From Vandiemenella viatica (Eukaryota > Arthropoda > Insecta > Orthoptera > Morabidae), in contig CM061921.1 in NCBI GenBank assembly GCA_031002005.1, forward strand, positions 130,742,036 to 130,806,035: a stretch of 64,000 bases of DNA, in the 5' to 3' direction. Made by a program: the position numbers and the translations under genes. The notes beneath the pieces are model-generated. The model had not been told where the DNA came from. It did no database searches and was given only the letters and a program-made list of their open reading frames with translations. Positions within the stretch are counted from its first letter, which is position 1, and each line of letters opens with the position of its first letter. Positions 1 through 10,375 of the stretch are shown here, piece by piece.

Positions 1-305
1 TAGCAAGGCAGCGTTTGAAGAGTCGCCGCCGGGGTCACTCACGTGATACCCCTACTGCTCATTTCATTGCAGTAGGCCGACGCCCTTTGTCCAGGTCCCA
101 AATGGGGTCCCAAGGATCGGGTAGGCGGCTGACTGCTTTACGGGAGTTCGCCAAGCGGTCCGCCGGGAGCTAGTCTCGGATACTAGAGTAACGTGCACTC
201 CGACACCTCAAACGACTGCTCCTCGCGACCTCCCTAGCTCGGGCACCTCGGGATCGCCAATCCCGTGTCTGGGCCGCCCCGCGGAGGTGGACACAGACCC
301 CTGAG
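1..305. other. GC-rich block of unknown origin
   Basis: This stretch is clearly richer in G+C than the AT-rich remainder of the window and holds no convincing open frame on either strand. It ends where the Jockey-like reverse-transcriptase frame begins near 306. It could be the 5' UTR or 5' end of that LINE brought next to the RT by an internal deletion, or an unrelated sequence. I cannot decide between these. Confidence 0.35.
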
Positions 306-1140
306 GGGTTACTTAGCAGACAGAAGATTCTATGTAGAAATTGACGGTCAGAGATCATCGATATTTCCGATACCAGCTGGAATTCCTCAAGGATCTGTGT
401 TTGCACCGCCACTTTTCAAAATCTACATAAATAGAATCCCGACTCCTCCTCACGTGAAGTTGGCCCAGTTTGCCGATGACACTACAGAGTACACGTCAGG
501 AAGAAGACACGATCTTACCGTTGCTCACCTACAAAAAGGACTTGATAAGGTCAGTAAATGGTGCCGAAACTACAAGGTCAAAATCAATCCTGGAAAATGT
601 GCAGGTATTTATTTTACCAAAAAAAGGCCACAGCTATGTGATACCTTGAAGATTATGGACCAAAATATTCCCTGGGTTAAAGAACATAGGTACCTGGGGA
701 TAATACTGGACAATAAATTACTTTTCCGACAACATATAATGGACAGGAAAAACAAAGGCCTAGCAGTAATTTCAAACATATCACCAGTATTACGAAGCAG
801 TAACCTACTATTAAATACAAAGATAAGGACTATATTATAAATCCGTTATTCTACCTTTTTTATTATATGGATGCCAGATATGGGGGCTGGCAAGCCAAAC
901 CAACTTACAACAAATACAACTACTGCAGAACAGATGTTTAAGGATGATAACGCTCCAAGGTACACACCAATAGAAATCTTACATAACGAAACAAACATTC
1001 CATTAATAAATACAGAAATATTTGATTCAACCGAAAAATTCCATAAGAAGTTAAATGAAGCCAGAGACGAGAGAACTGAATCTATTGGAATTACAATGCC
1101 GAAGCAATGGCATAAGTACAATGTTCCCCTCAGTATTCTA
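306..1140 (+). pseudogene. Jockey-like LINE reverse transcriptase relic
   Basis: The frame up to 837 encodes the core of a non-LTR retrotransposon reverse transcriptase. It shows the GIPQGSV motif (about 379-399), the catalytic FADDT motif (about 469-483) and the WCRNYKVKINPGKC segment typical of the Jockey group, followed by FTKKR and a YLGIILD motif. A stop and frameshift near 838 separate it from the RT C-terminus, which continues in other frames to about 1140, with a segment ending NAPRYTPIEILHNE. The endonuclease, the first half of the RT and any ORF1 are missing. It would have copied element RNA into DNA at the target site. This is a 5'-truncated or internally deleted dead copy. Confidence 0.8.
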
Positions 1141-1329
1141 CATCAGCCAACGTACAGCTGCACAGAACACGAACTCCACAGGGGTTTTTTCACCATTAAT
1201 ACCATCTTAGATGGTCATAGCCCTGGTTTTTTCCCCTGAAAGTGAAATAAAAAGTGTCCCAAAACAACACCCTAACCTGACACCTAGAAGTTATACTACC
1301 AAAGGTAGTGGGACTTCACCAACAGCCGC

Positions 1330-1800
1330 TGAGGCAGCGAAAAAAAAGAATTAACAGTGGAGAGATTATGACAGTTTGTCAGTGCAAGGAAGCATTTAAC
1401 AATACTAGTATTAAAACCACAGCTGTGATTAGCATACGTTTTTTCCACATATCTGCGAGTATTAAAAATCTTGAAACTCAAGGTTTGACGCTGACTGAAT
1501 CTATTCAGTTAGTGAATAAAATTCGCATTGCCAGAGGTATTCCTGTGTAAACTTAAAGTGAAGTTTAAAAATATTTTGAACAATAACCCAGGTTTTGAAC
1601 GTGTGTGTCGAATTGATAGATTTAGTAATGAGACGGGTGATCTCTTTCCAGAGACAATGACTGCTAACACGGCACCCAATTTCAAATACTGTCCAGTTAC
1701 ATTAGTGAATGTGGAACGGTCCATTTCCACTTATAAAAATATCTAATAAACAATCTTACTATTAAATATTTGGAACAATACCCGACTGTTTACTAAAGTA
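1330..1800 (+). pseudogene. hAT transposase C-terminal relic
   Basis: Translated fragments in shifting frames match the C-terminal dimerisation region of a hAT transposase. A segment LETQGLTLTESIQLVNKI lies near 1468-1524, then KFKNILNNNPGF near 1564-1599, then FKYCPVTLVNVERSISTYK near 1681-1737, and LTIKYLEQYP after a stop near 1747. The same motif order occurs in the larger hAT element at 44364-48817 (the PITSVDMERSFSAYK equivalent), so the two belong to related families. Frameshifts and stops make this non-functional. I found no terminal repeats for this copy. Confidence 0.7.
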
Positions 1801-1868
1801 AAAAAAATAAAATAATTGTTAATTATCGAATTTATAAACATGTTATTCTACTACTTACTAATTGCATA

Positions 1869-2098
1869 TGGAGCGTGGTGTGTGAGCGGCTAGCATTCTG
1901 GCTTCGCATTCGGGAGGACGGCGGTTCGAATCCCCGTCCGGGCATCCAGATTTGGGTTTTCCATGGTTTCCCCAAATCACTCCTGGCGAATGCCGGAATA
2001 CTTCCTTCAAAAAGGTCATGGCCGAATTCCTACCAATTTCTTGTCCCCAGTCCCATCCCGCCTCTAATGACCTAGACGTCGACGAGGCGTAAAACCAT

Positions 2099-2131
<33 letters not shown>
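1869..2131 (+). repeat. tRNA-derived SINE (family 1) with poly-A tail
   Basis: The 5' part carries a polymerase III A-box-like segment (TGTGAGCGGCTAGC) and a near-perfect B box (GGTTCGAATCC at 1924-1934). The body then reads GGGTTTTCCATGGTTTCCCC, and the copy ends in a run of 29 A (2103-2131). Flanking CTAATTG(C/T)AT sequences before 1869 and after 2131 look like an imperfect target-site duplication. The same family recurs, usually as pieces, at 2985-3075, 16453-16560, 21437-21585 and 31425-31680. It is the fullest copy here. It would be moved by a partner LINE. Confidence 0.88.
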
Positions 2132-2134
<3 letters not shown>

Positions 2135-2534
2135 AATTGTATGCTGATTTTGAAATTTAAAAAAAATCTAAAAATTATTTTTATACTAAATTATCTAATC
2201 TAATGTTGCATATTTTGACACTTTTCATGCATATTTCTAGCTTTTTGTGTTGCATATAATCCGGTCTCTAGTAATCACCTTCACATATTCACGTTCAGTT
2301 GAAAGTAAATTTACATTAACTGCCATTTAAAGTACTTCCCATATTCCTAACAAGATACGCACTTCTGGCTATGGAAAGCACATGATCTACAAAAACCATT
2401 CACTATCGACAGACGAGACCAACACCGAAGATGCGGATTGACAAGTAAGTATGATAGATATGCTAGTTTTCTGGATCACTATACTTTCTTTCATTTCAAC
2501 TATAAGTGCACTGTCGACAATACGCGTGCTTTCC
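2132..2534. other. AT-rich interval, nothing recognised
   Basis: No supported coding frame, RNA gene or terminal repeat is visible. The sequence is AT-rich between the SINE tail and a MITE relic. Confidence 0.5.
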
Positions 2535-2832
2535 TTAAATCCCGGATTTTGGTTATTTTGGTTTGGGGGGAGGGGCTTGACTCGGGCGAGAGTAGGCTTT
2601 ATAGTCTCCCCGGATAATGTGAGCTGAAATAGGAGGTGAGGAGGGGTCGACGACAGATTTCTCAAGTCAACATTTTATTTCAGATTGCCACCCTTAAAAG
2701 AACAGTTGAGCTAAAAAAATAAAAAATGTCTCCAAAATTACGATGTTGGGGGCATTCCTAAATGCTTTTTTTTCGGGAGGGGGGGGGGCCTTGAAACCCT
2801 TAGACCCCATCCCCGGTTCCAACACTGATTGA
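2535..2832. repeat. MITE relic related to the 48991-49256 element
   Basis: The left side (CCCGGATTTTGG, then GGTTTGGGGGGAGGGGCTTG) is the reverse complement of the inner right arm of the hAT-type MITE at 48991-49256. The right side ends CCCCGGTTCCAACACTG, also hAT-TIR-like. Both copies carry long G or C runs. I see no clean 8-bp target-site duplication, so boundaries are approximate and this is probably a diverged or composite copy. Confidence 0.45.
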
Positions 2833-2984
2833 TGTCAACTGTAACAACTATTTGGAAACAAAGAGGAAAGCGGAAGACAGAGCTGCCAAACACCAATTAA
2901 CAGACTGAATGCCCAAGATGATGTCATTACAGCAGGAAAGGGAATAGAGGACAAGCAACACAAATGAATTGTCGATATTTGAAT

Positions 2985-3075
2985 GGAATAACTTCGGGAA
3001 ACCATGGAATACTGTATACAAGACAATTGGGGGATCGAATACTCGTCCTCCCGAATGCTAACACACTGGGCTCAG
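2985..3075 (-). repeat. SINE family 1 fragment
   Basis: The reverse complement matches the head of the SINE at 1869-2131. The plus strand shows GGGAAACCATGGAATAC, then GTCCTCCCGAATGC, the complements of the SINE body and of the segment before the B box. The poly-A end is missing. Confidence 0.7.
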
Positions 3076-3591
3076 TAGCAATTATTGTAAATATATGTTA
3101 CTGGCAACAGAATCCTGTGCATATCAATAAGGAGTTGGATGGGTTAAAAGAGAAAACATAAACGGAGGTATCATAGGCCTGTGATAAGACCGTCAAAGCA
3201 TATGAGATCATGTGGACGAATGATGCAGCCATAGAATGTTTCCAGATGTTTTAGTACCGTCAACTAGTTGAAATTGGTCATGCGAGGTGAATTTGTTCCA
3301 CTTGGGACGGTTTTAAATATATTTTTTCTCAACCGATTCATTGGATAAATTTGAATTTGTAGACTGTCGTTTGATTGAGATATTATGTTAGTCATAATAG
3401 AACAGTTCGTAGAGTTTTTTTTATGTATACTCTGGTGTAGCAATGTTTTTTGGCAGAAAAATCTGAAAACTTCTGCATGTAGTAAGTCCCTAAATCAGTG
3501 GCAAATGTTGATAAGTGGACTTTTAGTGTAGGATAATATGCTAATCAAGGAAACAGTCTCATTTTAAAAATGAAATCTCGCAATTTTATAA
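3076..3591. other. Left flank of the mariner, unassigned
   Basis: No supported gene or repeat. I compared this flank with what should follow the cox2 fragment on the far side of the mariner and it does not continue the mitochondrial sequence. Confidence 0.5.
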
Positions 3592-3593
3592 TA

Positions 3594-4914
3594 CGAGGCG
3601 TACTTTTTAAGTAAGTACCGTTTTGTCACACCGTGGCTGCAGCGCTACGGTCGGCGTTCCGCGCATGCGCACTGGGTACCTGCATCTCTTGCCTACGCAC
3701 TGACCCCATTACAGTGGAATTCTTCCTTGTTTACGTTGTTCACTGAGTGTTTAAGATGCCTCCGATGATCGTGAGTCCCGCCGACTGTGAAGTACGGGCT
3801 ATTATAAGATTTCTTTGTGCTAAAGGCCTAAAACCGATCGATATTCATCGTGAGATCTGTGCAGTTTACGGAAAAAAACATTATAATTGATGGAATGGTG
3901 AGAAAGTGGGTGATAGCATTTAAAGATGGTCGCACAAATGTGCATGATGAACAACGGAGTGAGCGTCCTTTGGTCGTTAATGAAAGTTTGGTGCAGAAAG
4001 TGGACAATAAGGTGAGAAAAAACAGTCACTTTACGATTTCTTCCTTGTGTGATGACTTTCCTAATGTTTCTCGTGGTGTTTTGTATGGCATTGTGACCGA
4101 GCACTTCAATTACCGAAAATTGTGCTTACGTTGGGTACCGAAAATGTTAATGGATGTGCACAAAACCAGACGTTTAGGCAGTGCATTGACTTTCCTTGAG
4201 CGGTACCACAACGATGGTGATGATTTCTTAAGCCAAATTGTTATGGGCGATGAGACATGGGTGGCCTACGTCACACCTGAAGCAAAGCAACTGTCCATGG
4301 AATGGCGACATTCAGATTCACCCAAAAAATTGAAGTTCAAGCAAACGATTTCTGCCCTGAAAATCATGTGCACAGTTTTTTGGGACAGAAAAGGAGTATT
4401 GTTTGTGGAATTTCTGCGTCATAATGAGACAATCAATGCAGCAGCTTATTGTGAAACATTGAACAATCTGCGCCGTTCAATCCAGAACAAAAGACGTGGC
4501 AAGTTGAGCAAGGGCATCGTTTTGCTGCATGACAATGCCCGTCCACATGTGGCTAATCAGACCAAAGATCTCATCACATCTTTTCGATGGGAAACTCTAG
4601 ATCATCCTCCGTACCGCCCTGAACTGGCGCCCAGTGACTACCATCTGTTCCTGCACTTGAAGAAACACCTGGGCGGTCAGCGTCTTGAAGACGATAACGA
4701 AGTCAAAACAGTTGTGATGCAGTGGTTTACAAGTCAGGCGGCAGACTTCTATGAGGAGGGTTTTCAAAAAACTGGTACTGCGTTATGACAAGTGCCTCAA
4801 TATTGAAGAGAATTATGTAGAAAAGTAGAGTAAGGTACAGGCTTTCATGTAAAAATAAAATTATTGAGATATATTTGCACGTCTTTTTTTAATTTCAAAA
4901 CGGTACTTGCCTCG
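3594..4914 (+). mobile_element. mariner transposon 1 (DD34D), nearly full length
   Basis: The element is 1321 bp between TA dinucleotides at 3592-3593 and 4915-4916, the expected mariner target duplication. The left terminal repeat starts CGAGGCGTACTTTTTAAG and continues AAGTACCGTTTTG. The right terminal repeat has the same outer CGAGGC and inner AAGTACCGTTTTG but lacks 13 bases between them. One transposase gene fills the interior. Its right end touches the mitochondrial insert exactly. Confidence 0.93.
3755..4828 (+). pseudogene. mariner transposase, broken by two A-run indels
   Basis: The product would be a mariner transposase of roughly 345-355 residues, the usual length for the family. 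It binds the terminal repeats, cuts the element out and inserts it at TA. The start at 3755 (MPPMIVSPADCEVR) opens a paired helix-turn-helix region. The catalytic domain shows GDETWV (first Asp, about 4240), HDNARPH (second Asp, about 4530) and APSDYHLF (third Asp), with exactly 34 residues between the last two, so it is DD34D. An extra A in the run at 3872-3878 shifts the frame between start and main frame. A second extra A near 4766 cuts off the C-terminus, which otherwise ends at 4828. These could be real mutations or sequencing errors in homopolymers. All catalytic residues remain. Confidence 0.9.
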
Positions 4915-4916
4915 TA

Positions 4917-5025
4917 CTATGGTTATTACAATTAAAACAATCAATGCATGATCGTGAAAGAATGACAATTGTTCTATTAATGGTGATGAGCTATCTTGAA
5001 ATGAAATATTTGATCAAGTTGCCAT
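4917..5025 (-). pseudogene. cox2: NUMT cox2, 5' fragment
   Basis: The reverse complement starts ATGGCAACTTGATCAAATAT at 5025 and reads as the N-terminus of cytochrome oxidase subunit II ([15 protein letters not shown]), through the FFHDHALI segment, under the invertebrate mitochondrial code. It stops after about 36 codons exactly at the TA of the mariner. The sequence beyond the mariner does not continue the gene. It lies next to trnL2, as in insects. Confidence 0.88.
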
Positions 5026-5030
5026 ATTGT

Positions 5031-5088
5031 TTCTAATAAGAGGTTGAACTTTATATCTAAATTTACTGCACTTATCTGCCATATTAGA
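5031..5088 (-). pseudogene. trnL2: NUMT trnL2 (tRNA-Leu UUR), mutated
   Basis: The reverse complement begins TCTAATATGGCAGATAAGTG and ends in the matching acceptor sequence near 5031, the standard insect tRNA-Leu(UUR) between cox1 and cox2. The anticodon region reads ATTTAGATAT instead of the expected TTTAAGCTC-type sequence, so the anticodon is degraded. The position between cox1 and cox2 is diagnostic of Pancrustacea. Confidence 0.85.
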
Positions 5089-6607
<1,519 letters not shown>

Positions 6608-6611
<4 letters not shown>

Positions 6612-6665
6612 TGGAGATTAAGGTGATAGACTGTAAATCTGTTTATGAGTTAAACTCTCTCGCCA
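6608..6665 (+). pseudogene. trnY: NUMT trnY (tRNA-Tyr)
   Basis: The GTA anticodon sits in GACTGTAAATC at about 6629-6639, with a recognisable D arm (AGATTAAGGTGATA) and a degraded T arm. It lies on the strand opposite cox1 and directly beside its start, as in insect mitochondria. Confidence 0.8.
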
Positions 6666-6670
6666 CTCAT

Positions 6671-6731
6671 GGCTTTATATTCAATAATGATATTAGACTG
6701 CAATTCTAATGGTGAAGTAATACTAAGGCCT
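6671..6731 (+). pseudogene. trnC: NUMT trnC (tRNA-Cys)
   Basis: The sequence runs from GGCTTTATATTCAATAATGA to TAAGGCC and contains the anticodon loop GACTGCAATTC (GCA). The acceptor stem pairs. It overlaps trnW on the other strand by several bases, a normal insect arrangement. Confidence 0.85.
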
Positions 6732-6790
6732 AAAAGTTGACCTTTTATTTATAACTCTGAAGTCTAATAGTTTATTTAACTTAAGTCCTT
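6725..6790 (-). pseudogene. trnW: NUMT trnW (tRNA-Trp)
   Basis: The reverse complement starts AAGGACTTAAGTTAAATAAA and carries the anticodon context GACTTCAGAG (TCA). It ends AGGCCTT, which pairs with the start. It lies between nad2 and trnC as in insects. Confidence 0.85.
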
Positions 6791-6794
6791 AAAT

Positions 6795-7784
6795 TATAAA
6801 TCTTAATATTGGGATCAATATTAGTCCTATAGTTCTTAAAAATATAATATATAATTATTTGTTTTTGATGGGTGGTTTTTTATAACAACTTACATATTTT
6901 CAGTGTTTACAAATATAAATGCTGAGAAAGTTAGTTGTATATAATAATACAGTGCTGGTTGTAATAATAACAATAGTTGACACTAAGAATATGAGGTTTA
7001 TATTTACTATATATTGGATAATAATTCATTTACATATAAATCCGAGGAATGGGGATAACCACCCAGTGATAATAATCTTAAAAGATAGAGAATTTAATCA
7101 TTTTATTATCATTTATCGATCTTATGATTTTATTTAACCATAATACATTATTTAGATTGAACAATATAACAATTGTTAATCTAAGAACTGAATAGATAAT
7201 AAATTTAATTCTAATATTGTTTCTATTATGATTATTGACCCAATTGTTGAGCCAATATGACTAACTGATGAATAAACTATTAATTTATGTAAAGATGTTT
7301 GATTTAACCCTCCTAGAGCCCCCACAATTACTGATATAATAGTTATAACAATTATGTTTATTTTCAAGCAGTATGATATTACTGATATTGGGGCTAATTC
7401 TGGTCAAGTTATTAAAATTGAGCAATTTAACAAATTGGTTTTTCTTATGACTTCCGCATATCGTATATGGAATGGTGCTGCTACAATTTTTAATAGTAAT
7501 GTCGACAAAATTACTATAACCATCATTATATTATTTTCTCAAAACAACATTTTGTTTATTTGAATAAATAAAATTGCTAGTAGAAGTATTGTTGATGTTA
7601 GAGCCTGGACGACAAAGTATTTAATTGATGTTTCGTTCATGGCTAAATTTTTTGGTCTTGACAGTATAGAAATAATAGATAGTATACTAATTTCTAATCC
7701 TACTCAAACCCCAAGTCAAGAATTGGAGGAAATGGATCCCATCACTAAAAATGATAGGAATAAGATTTTTATTGTGTTAATATC
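6795..7784 (-). pseudogene. nad2: NUMT nad2
   Basis: NADH dehydrogenase subunit 2, a membrane subunit of complex I. The start region near 7784 decodes to KILFLSFLVMGSISSNSW and then LGVWVGLEIS. The middle shows VGALGGLNQTSLHKLIVYSS (7200-7330), the best conserved part of ND2. Its N-terminal end is fused to a damaged trnM. Downstream of about 7140 the frame becomes hard to follow, so the gene is broken. Confidence 0.9.
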
Positions 7785-7831
7785 TCTATTGATGGGTTAT
7801 GAATCCACTAGCTTTATTAGCTTATCTTTTT
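7785..7831 (-). pseudogene. trnM: NUMT trnM (tRNA-Met), truncated
   Basis: The reverse complement begins AAAAAGATAAGCTAATAAAG, followed by the anticodon loop GATTCATAACC (CAT). The T arm and 3' acceptor strand are not recognisable before nad2 starts, so a small deletion removed the 3' half. Confidence 0.8.
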
Positions 7832-7834
7832 AAT

Positions 7835-7902
7835 TATATTTAGGTGTATGAGGCACATACATTTTTGATACTTAGGGAAATAGTTTAAATCTACTAAATG
7901 TA
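7835..7902 (+). pseudogene. trnQ: NUMT trnQ (tRNA-Gln)
   Basis: The sequence TATATTTAGGTGTATGAGGC starts the acceptor and D arms. The anticodon TTG is in ATTTTTGATAC, and the 3' strand AAATGTA pairs with the 5' end. It is on the plus strand, opposite trnM and trnI, as expected. Confidence 0.88.
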
Positions 7903-7966
7903 TAATGAGGGTAGTTACCCACATTATTTACCCCATCAAGATAATCCTTTATTCAGGCACCTTATT
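7903..7966 (-). pseudogene. trnI: NUMT trnI (tRNA-Ile)
   Basis: The reverse complement starts AATAAGGTGCCTGAATAAAG. It has the anticodon loop CTTGATGGG (GAT) and ends CCTCATT, which pairs with the 5' strand. It completes the I-Q-M cluster beside the control region. Confidence 0.88.
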
Positions 7967-8740
7967 TGCTATTTAATTTTTTGCTTAAAGGGTATGTGAG
8001 ATTTTATTTTACAGACATTTCTAACTAGGTCAAATATTATAAGGTAGAGAAATTTTGATTGGGGTGTTCGTGTTTGTGTCAAGTATAATAATATATTTAT
8101 TTTATGTAATTATATTATAATATATAAAGTAGCTCAAGAAAGATTTAAATTATAATAAATACTTATATTTATAAATATATCTATAAGATGTAAAAAGTCC
8201 TATTTGTGAGGTTTAAAAAGAAATATTTCATATTAAAAACATATTGGTAATTAATATATATAACCTTTATTATACTATAAATGATTAAAGAATATTGTAA
8301 TATAGAAATAATTTATATTAAGTTAGTTAACTGAATAATATATAATAATATAATTATATATTGTAATATAAACTATTTATTACTTATTATATAATATTAC
8401 ATAGTATTATGTAACATAAGATTTTATTAAAATATAACACTAACTTATACGACATAAATAACTTATATTATATAATTAATGATATATAGAATAAGCATTT
8501 ATATTATTCAATCTTTTTATGAAATAATGATAATATTATATATATAGACTTAAACCTATCATTAGTTAAACTCTATTCTACACTTACAACTTATATATTT
8601 ATATATAGAGAGTATTTATTGTGTTCTTGATCGGGGCTAGATATTCTAATTAAATTTGCTGTAGTCCGATAGATTACGATTATGGGTACTAAAAATATTT
8701 GATCCATGTGTTTTTATGATATTTATATGAAATTTGTATA
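7967..8740. other. NUMT mitochondrial control region
   Basis: About 770 bp of extremely AT-rich, gene-free sequence between trnI and 12S is the position of the insect control region (A+T-rich region), which holds replication and transcription origins in the organelle. Short TATA-type repeats occur throughout, but I see no clear long tandem array. In the nucleus it should have no origin function. Confidence 0.85.
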
Positions 8741-9490
8741 TATTATTTTAGATAAAAGTTTGATTCTTGCTTTGATTTTAAATATTTCTATATTCTATAT
8801 GTAAGATTTTTACTTAATGTTCGTTATGCAGTAATTTGAATTAATTATCAAGTGATTTTTAATTAGTATTACTATTGGTGAAGTTTGTGACAGCAACCAT
8901 GGTTATACAATAAATACATTTTAAAATTATTAGTTAGTATTTATTTAAATTTATAAATATAATATCATTATTTTATAGGTGAAATTTTAATTTTATTTAT
9001 TTTATATAAATAAGGCTATGAAATTTAAATTATAAACTAGGATTAGATACCCTATTATTTTAAAGTTAATTTATTTAATAGAGTAGTATTAGTTATGTTC
9101 ATGAAACTCAAAGAATTGGTGGTATTTTCTCTATTTAGAGGAACCTGTCCTGTAATCGATATTACACAACTTTTTATACTTTATTTATTGGTTTGTATAT
9201 CTCCGTTATAAGAATATTTTATTAGAACTTTAATTTTCTATTATTTTAATTAGATTATATTTCAGGTCATGGTACAACTTATAACAAAGGAGAGATGGAA
9301 GGGTTACAATAAATTTATTTATACGAATAACATTGTTTAATCTTTATTTCAAGGTGCATTTAAAAATAATATTAATAATTTTATCAATATGATTTAAGCT
9401 CTAAAATGTATACACATCGCCCATCGCTCTCGTTATATAGACGAGATAAGTCATAACATAGTAGGTGTACTGGAAAGTGTACCTAGTAAG
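8741..9490 (+). rRNA. rrnS: NUMT 12S rRNA copy
   Basis: Small-subunit mitochondrial rRNA in a nuclear copy. The 5' end carries AAGTTTGATTCTTGC near 8757. The universal segments AAACTAGGATTAGATACCC (from 9036), AACAAAGGAGAG near 9283 and ACACATCGCCC near 9412 are present, followed by CTGGAAAGTGTACCTAG near 9469. The GTGACAGCAACCATGGTTAT block near 8886 is the usual GC(A/C)GC-GGTTATAC region with changes. Length and landmark spacing are normal for insects. As a NUMT it should not be expressed as a ribosomal RNA. Confidence 0.93.
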
Positions 9491-9492
9491 AT

Positions 9493-9556
9493 AAGATGAT
9501 ACAAGTTTAATATTTCAGTTCCAATGAATTTAATCTTGTGCATTTCAAGACATCTT
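9493..9556 (+). pseudogene. trnV: NUMT trnV (tRNA-Val), degraded
   Basis: AAGATG at 9493-9498 can pair with CATCTT at 9551-9556 as an acceptor stem, and CTTGTGCATTTCAAG forms a T arm. The anticodon loop is altered and TAC is not clear. Its place between 12S and 16S supports trnV. Confidence 0.6.
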
Positions 9557-9975
9557 CAAATAACAATATTATTTGCGTTTTTTGTTTTTATTGTATTTAA
9601 TAAAAATAATTTTATTTAAATGTGGTTAAGTATATTTTATAGAAATAATATTATTAATTATAGTTTACTAGTAAAGTAATTGGTTTATTTATTTATATAA
9701 AAGTTTATTTTAATTATTGTACCTTTTGTATCAGGCTATATCATTCAAAATACATGTTTTTATTTACTATTCTCAATTTAAATATAAATTAAAGTTAATG
9801 TTTTATATTTATTTTAAATTTATATTTAGGGATGATATGTCATCCGTTATTTAAGATGTCTAGTTTCTTTAGTTAAAATTTAATTTTGACAAAATTTTTA
9901 AAAATTGATATTTTATAATTTTTGGTTTATTATTTAGGGGATTAGCTCTAAATTTATTTATTTTTATATTAAGAT
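9557..9975 (+). pseudogene. rrnL: NUMT 16S rRNA, 5' fragment
   Basis: The 5' portion of the large mitochondrial rRNA is recognised by TATTGTACC then TTTTGTATCAGG near 9715-9735, a conserved insect 16S block, and by position after trnV. The conserved peptidyl-transferase and 16S 3' segments are absent. The sequence passes at about 9975 directly into trnP, so the rest of 16S and the genes that should follow were deleted. Confidence 0.8.
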
Positions 9976-9982
9976 GCTTTAA

Positions 9983-10036
9983 ATCAGCTATGTATTTTGG
10001 TTTTGGGGACCAGCGAAAGAATTATCTATCTCTGAT
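9983..10036 (+). pseudogene. trnP: NUMT trnP (tRNA-Pro)
   Basis: ATCAG at 9983 pairs with CTGAT at 10032-10036. The anticodon loop GGTTTTGGGGACC carries TGG. It adjoins trnT on the opposite strand, the normal insect trnT-trnP pair. Confidence 0.8.
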
Positions 10037-10100
10037 ATTTTAAAAGTATCACTTTTTTCTGGTTTACAAGACCAGTGTTTTCGATATAAACTATTAAAAC
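10037..10100 (-). pseudogene. trnT: NUMT trnT (tRNA-Thr)
   Basis: The reverse complement starts GTTTTAATAGTTTATATCG and has the anticodon context GGTCTTGTAAACC (TGT). The 3' strand TTAAAAT pairs with the 5' end. It abuts nad4L. Confidence 0.87.
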
Positions 10101-10102
10101 TT

Positions 10103-10375
10103 ATGGTTTCATTATTATATTCTTTATTATTTTTTGGTCTTTACGTTTATTCATCTAAGGGTAAACATTTATTCGTTTTATTGAGTTTAGAATATATTGT
10201 TATTTCGTTATATGTTATATCTATTTATTTAATTATATATGATTTAGAACTTTTTTCCTTAGCTATTTTTTTATTTTCGGTTTGTGAGGGGTTTTTAGGT
10301 TTATCTATTTTGGTTTCTATAATTCGATCATATGAAAATGATTTTTTTAATTCTTTTAGACTTTCTTTATATTAA
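10103..10375 (+). pseudogene. nad4L: NUMT nad4L, frame still open
   Basis: NADH dehydrogenase subunit 4L, a small three-helix membrane subunit of complex I. An uninterrupted frame of 90 codons starts ATG right after trnT and includes [17 protein letters not shown] and the conserved [18 protein letters not shown] segment with EN replacing the usual HGND-type sequence. The length is close to the insect norm. It is the only NUMT gene whose whole frame reads through without an obvious break, though AGA and ATA codons would be decoded differently in the nucleus. Confidence 0.92.

Noticed and set aside
9493..9556. Functional nuclear tRNA gene
   Set aside because: It is mitochondrial trnV within the NUMT, with a damaged anticodon arm. 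It lacks polymerase III A and B boxes.
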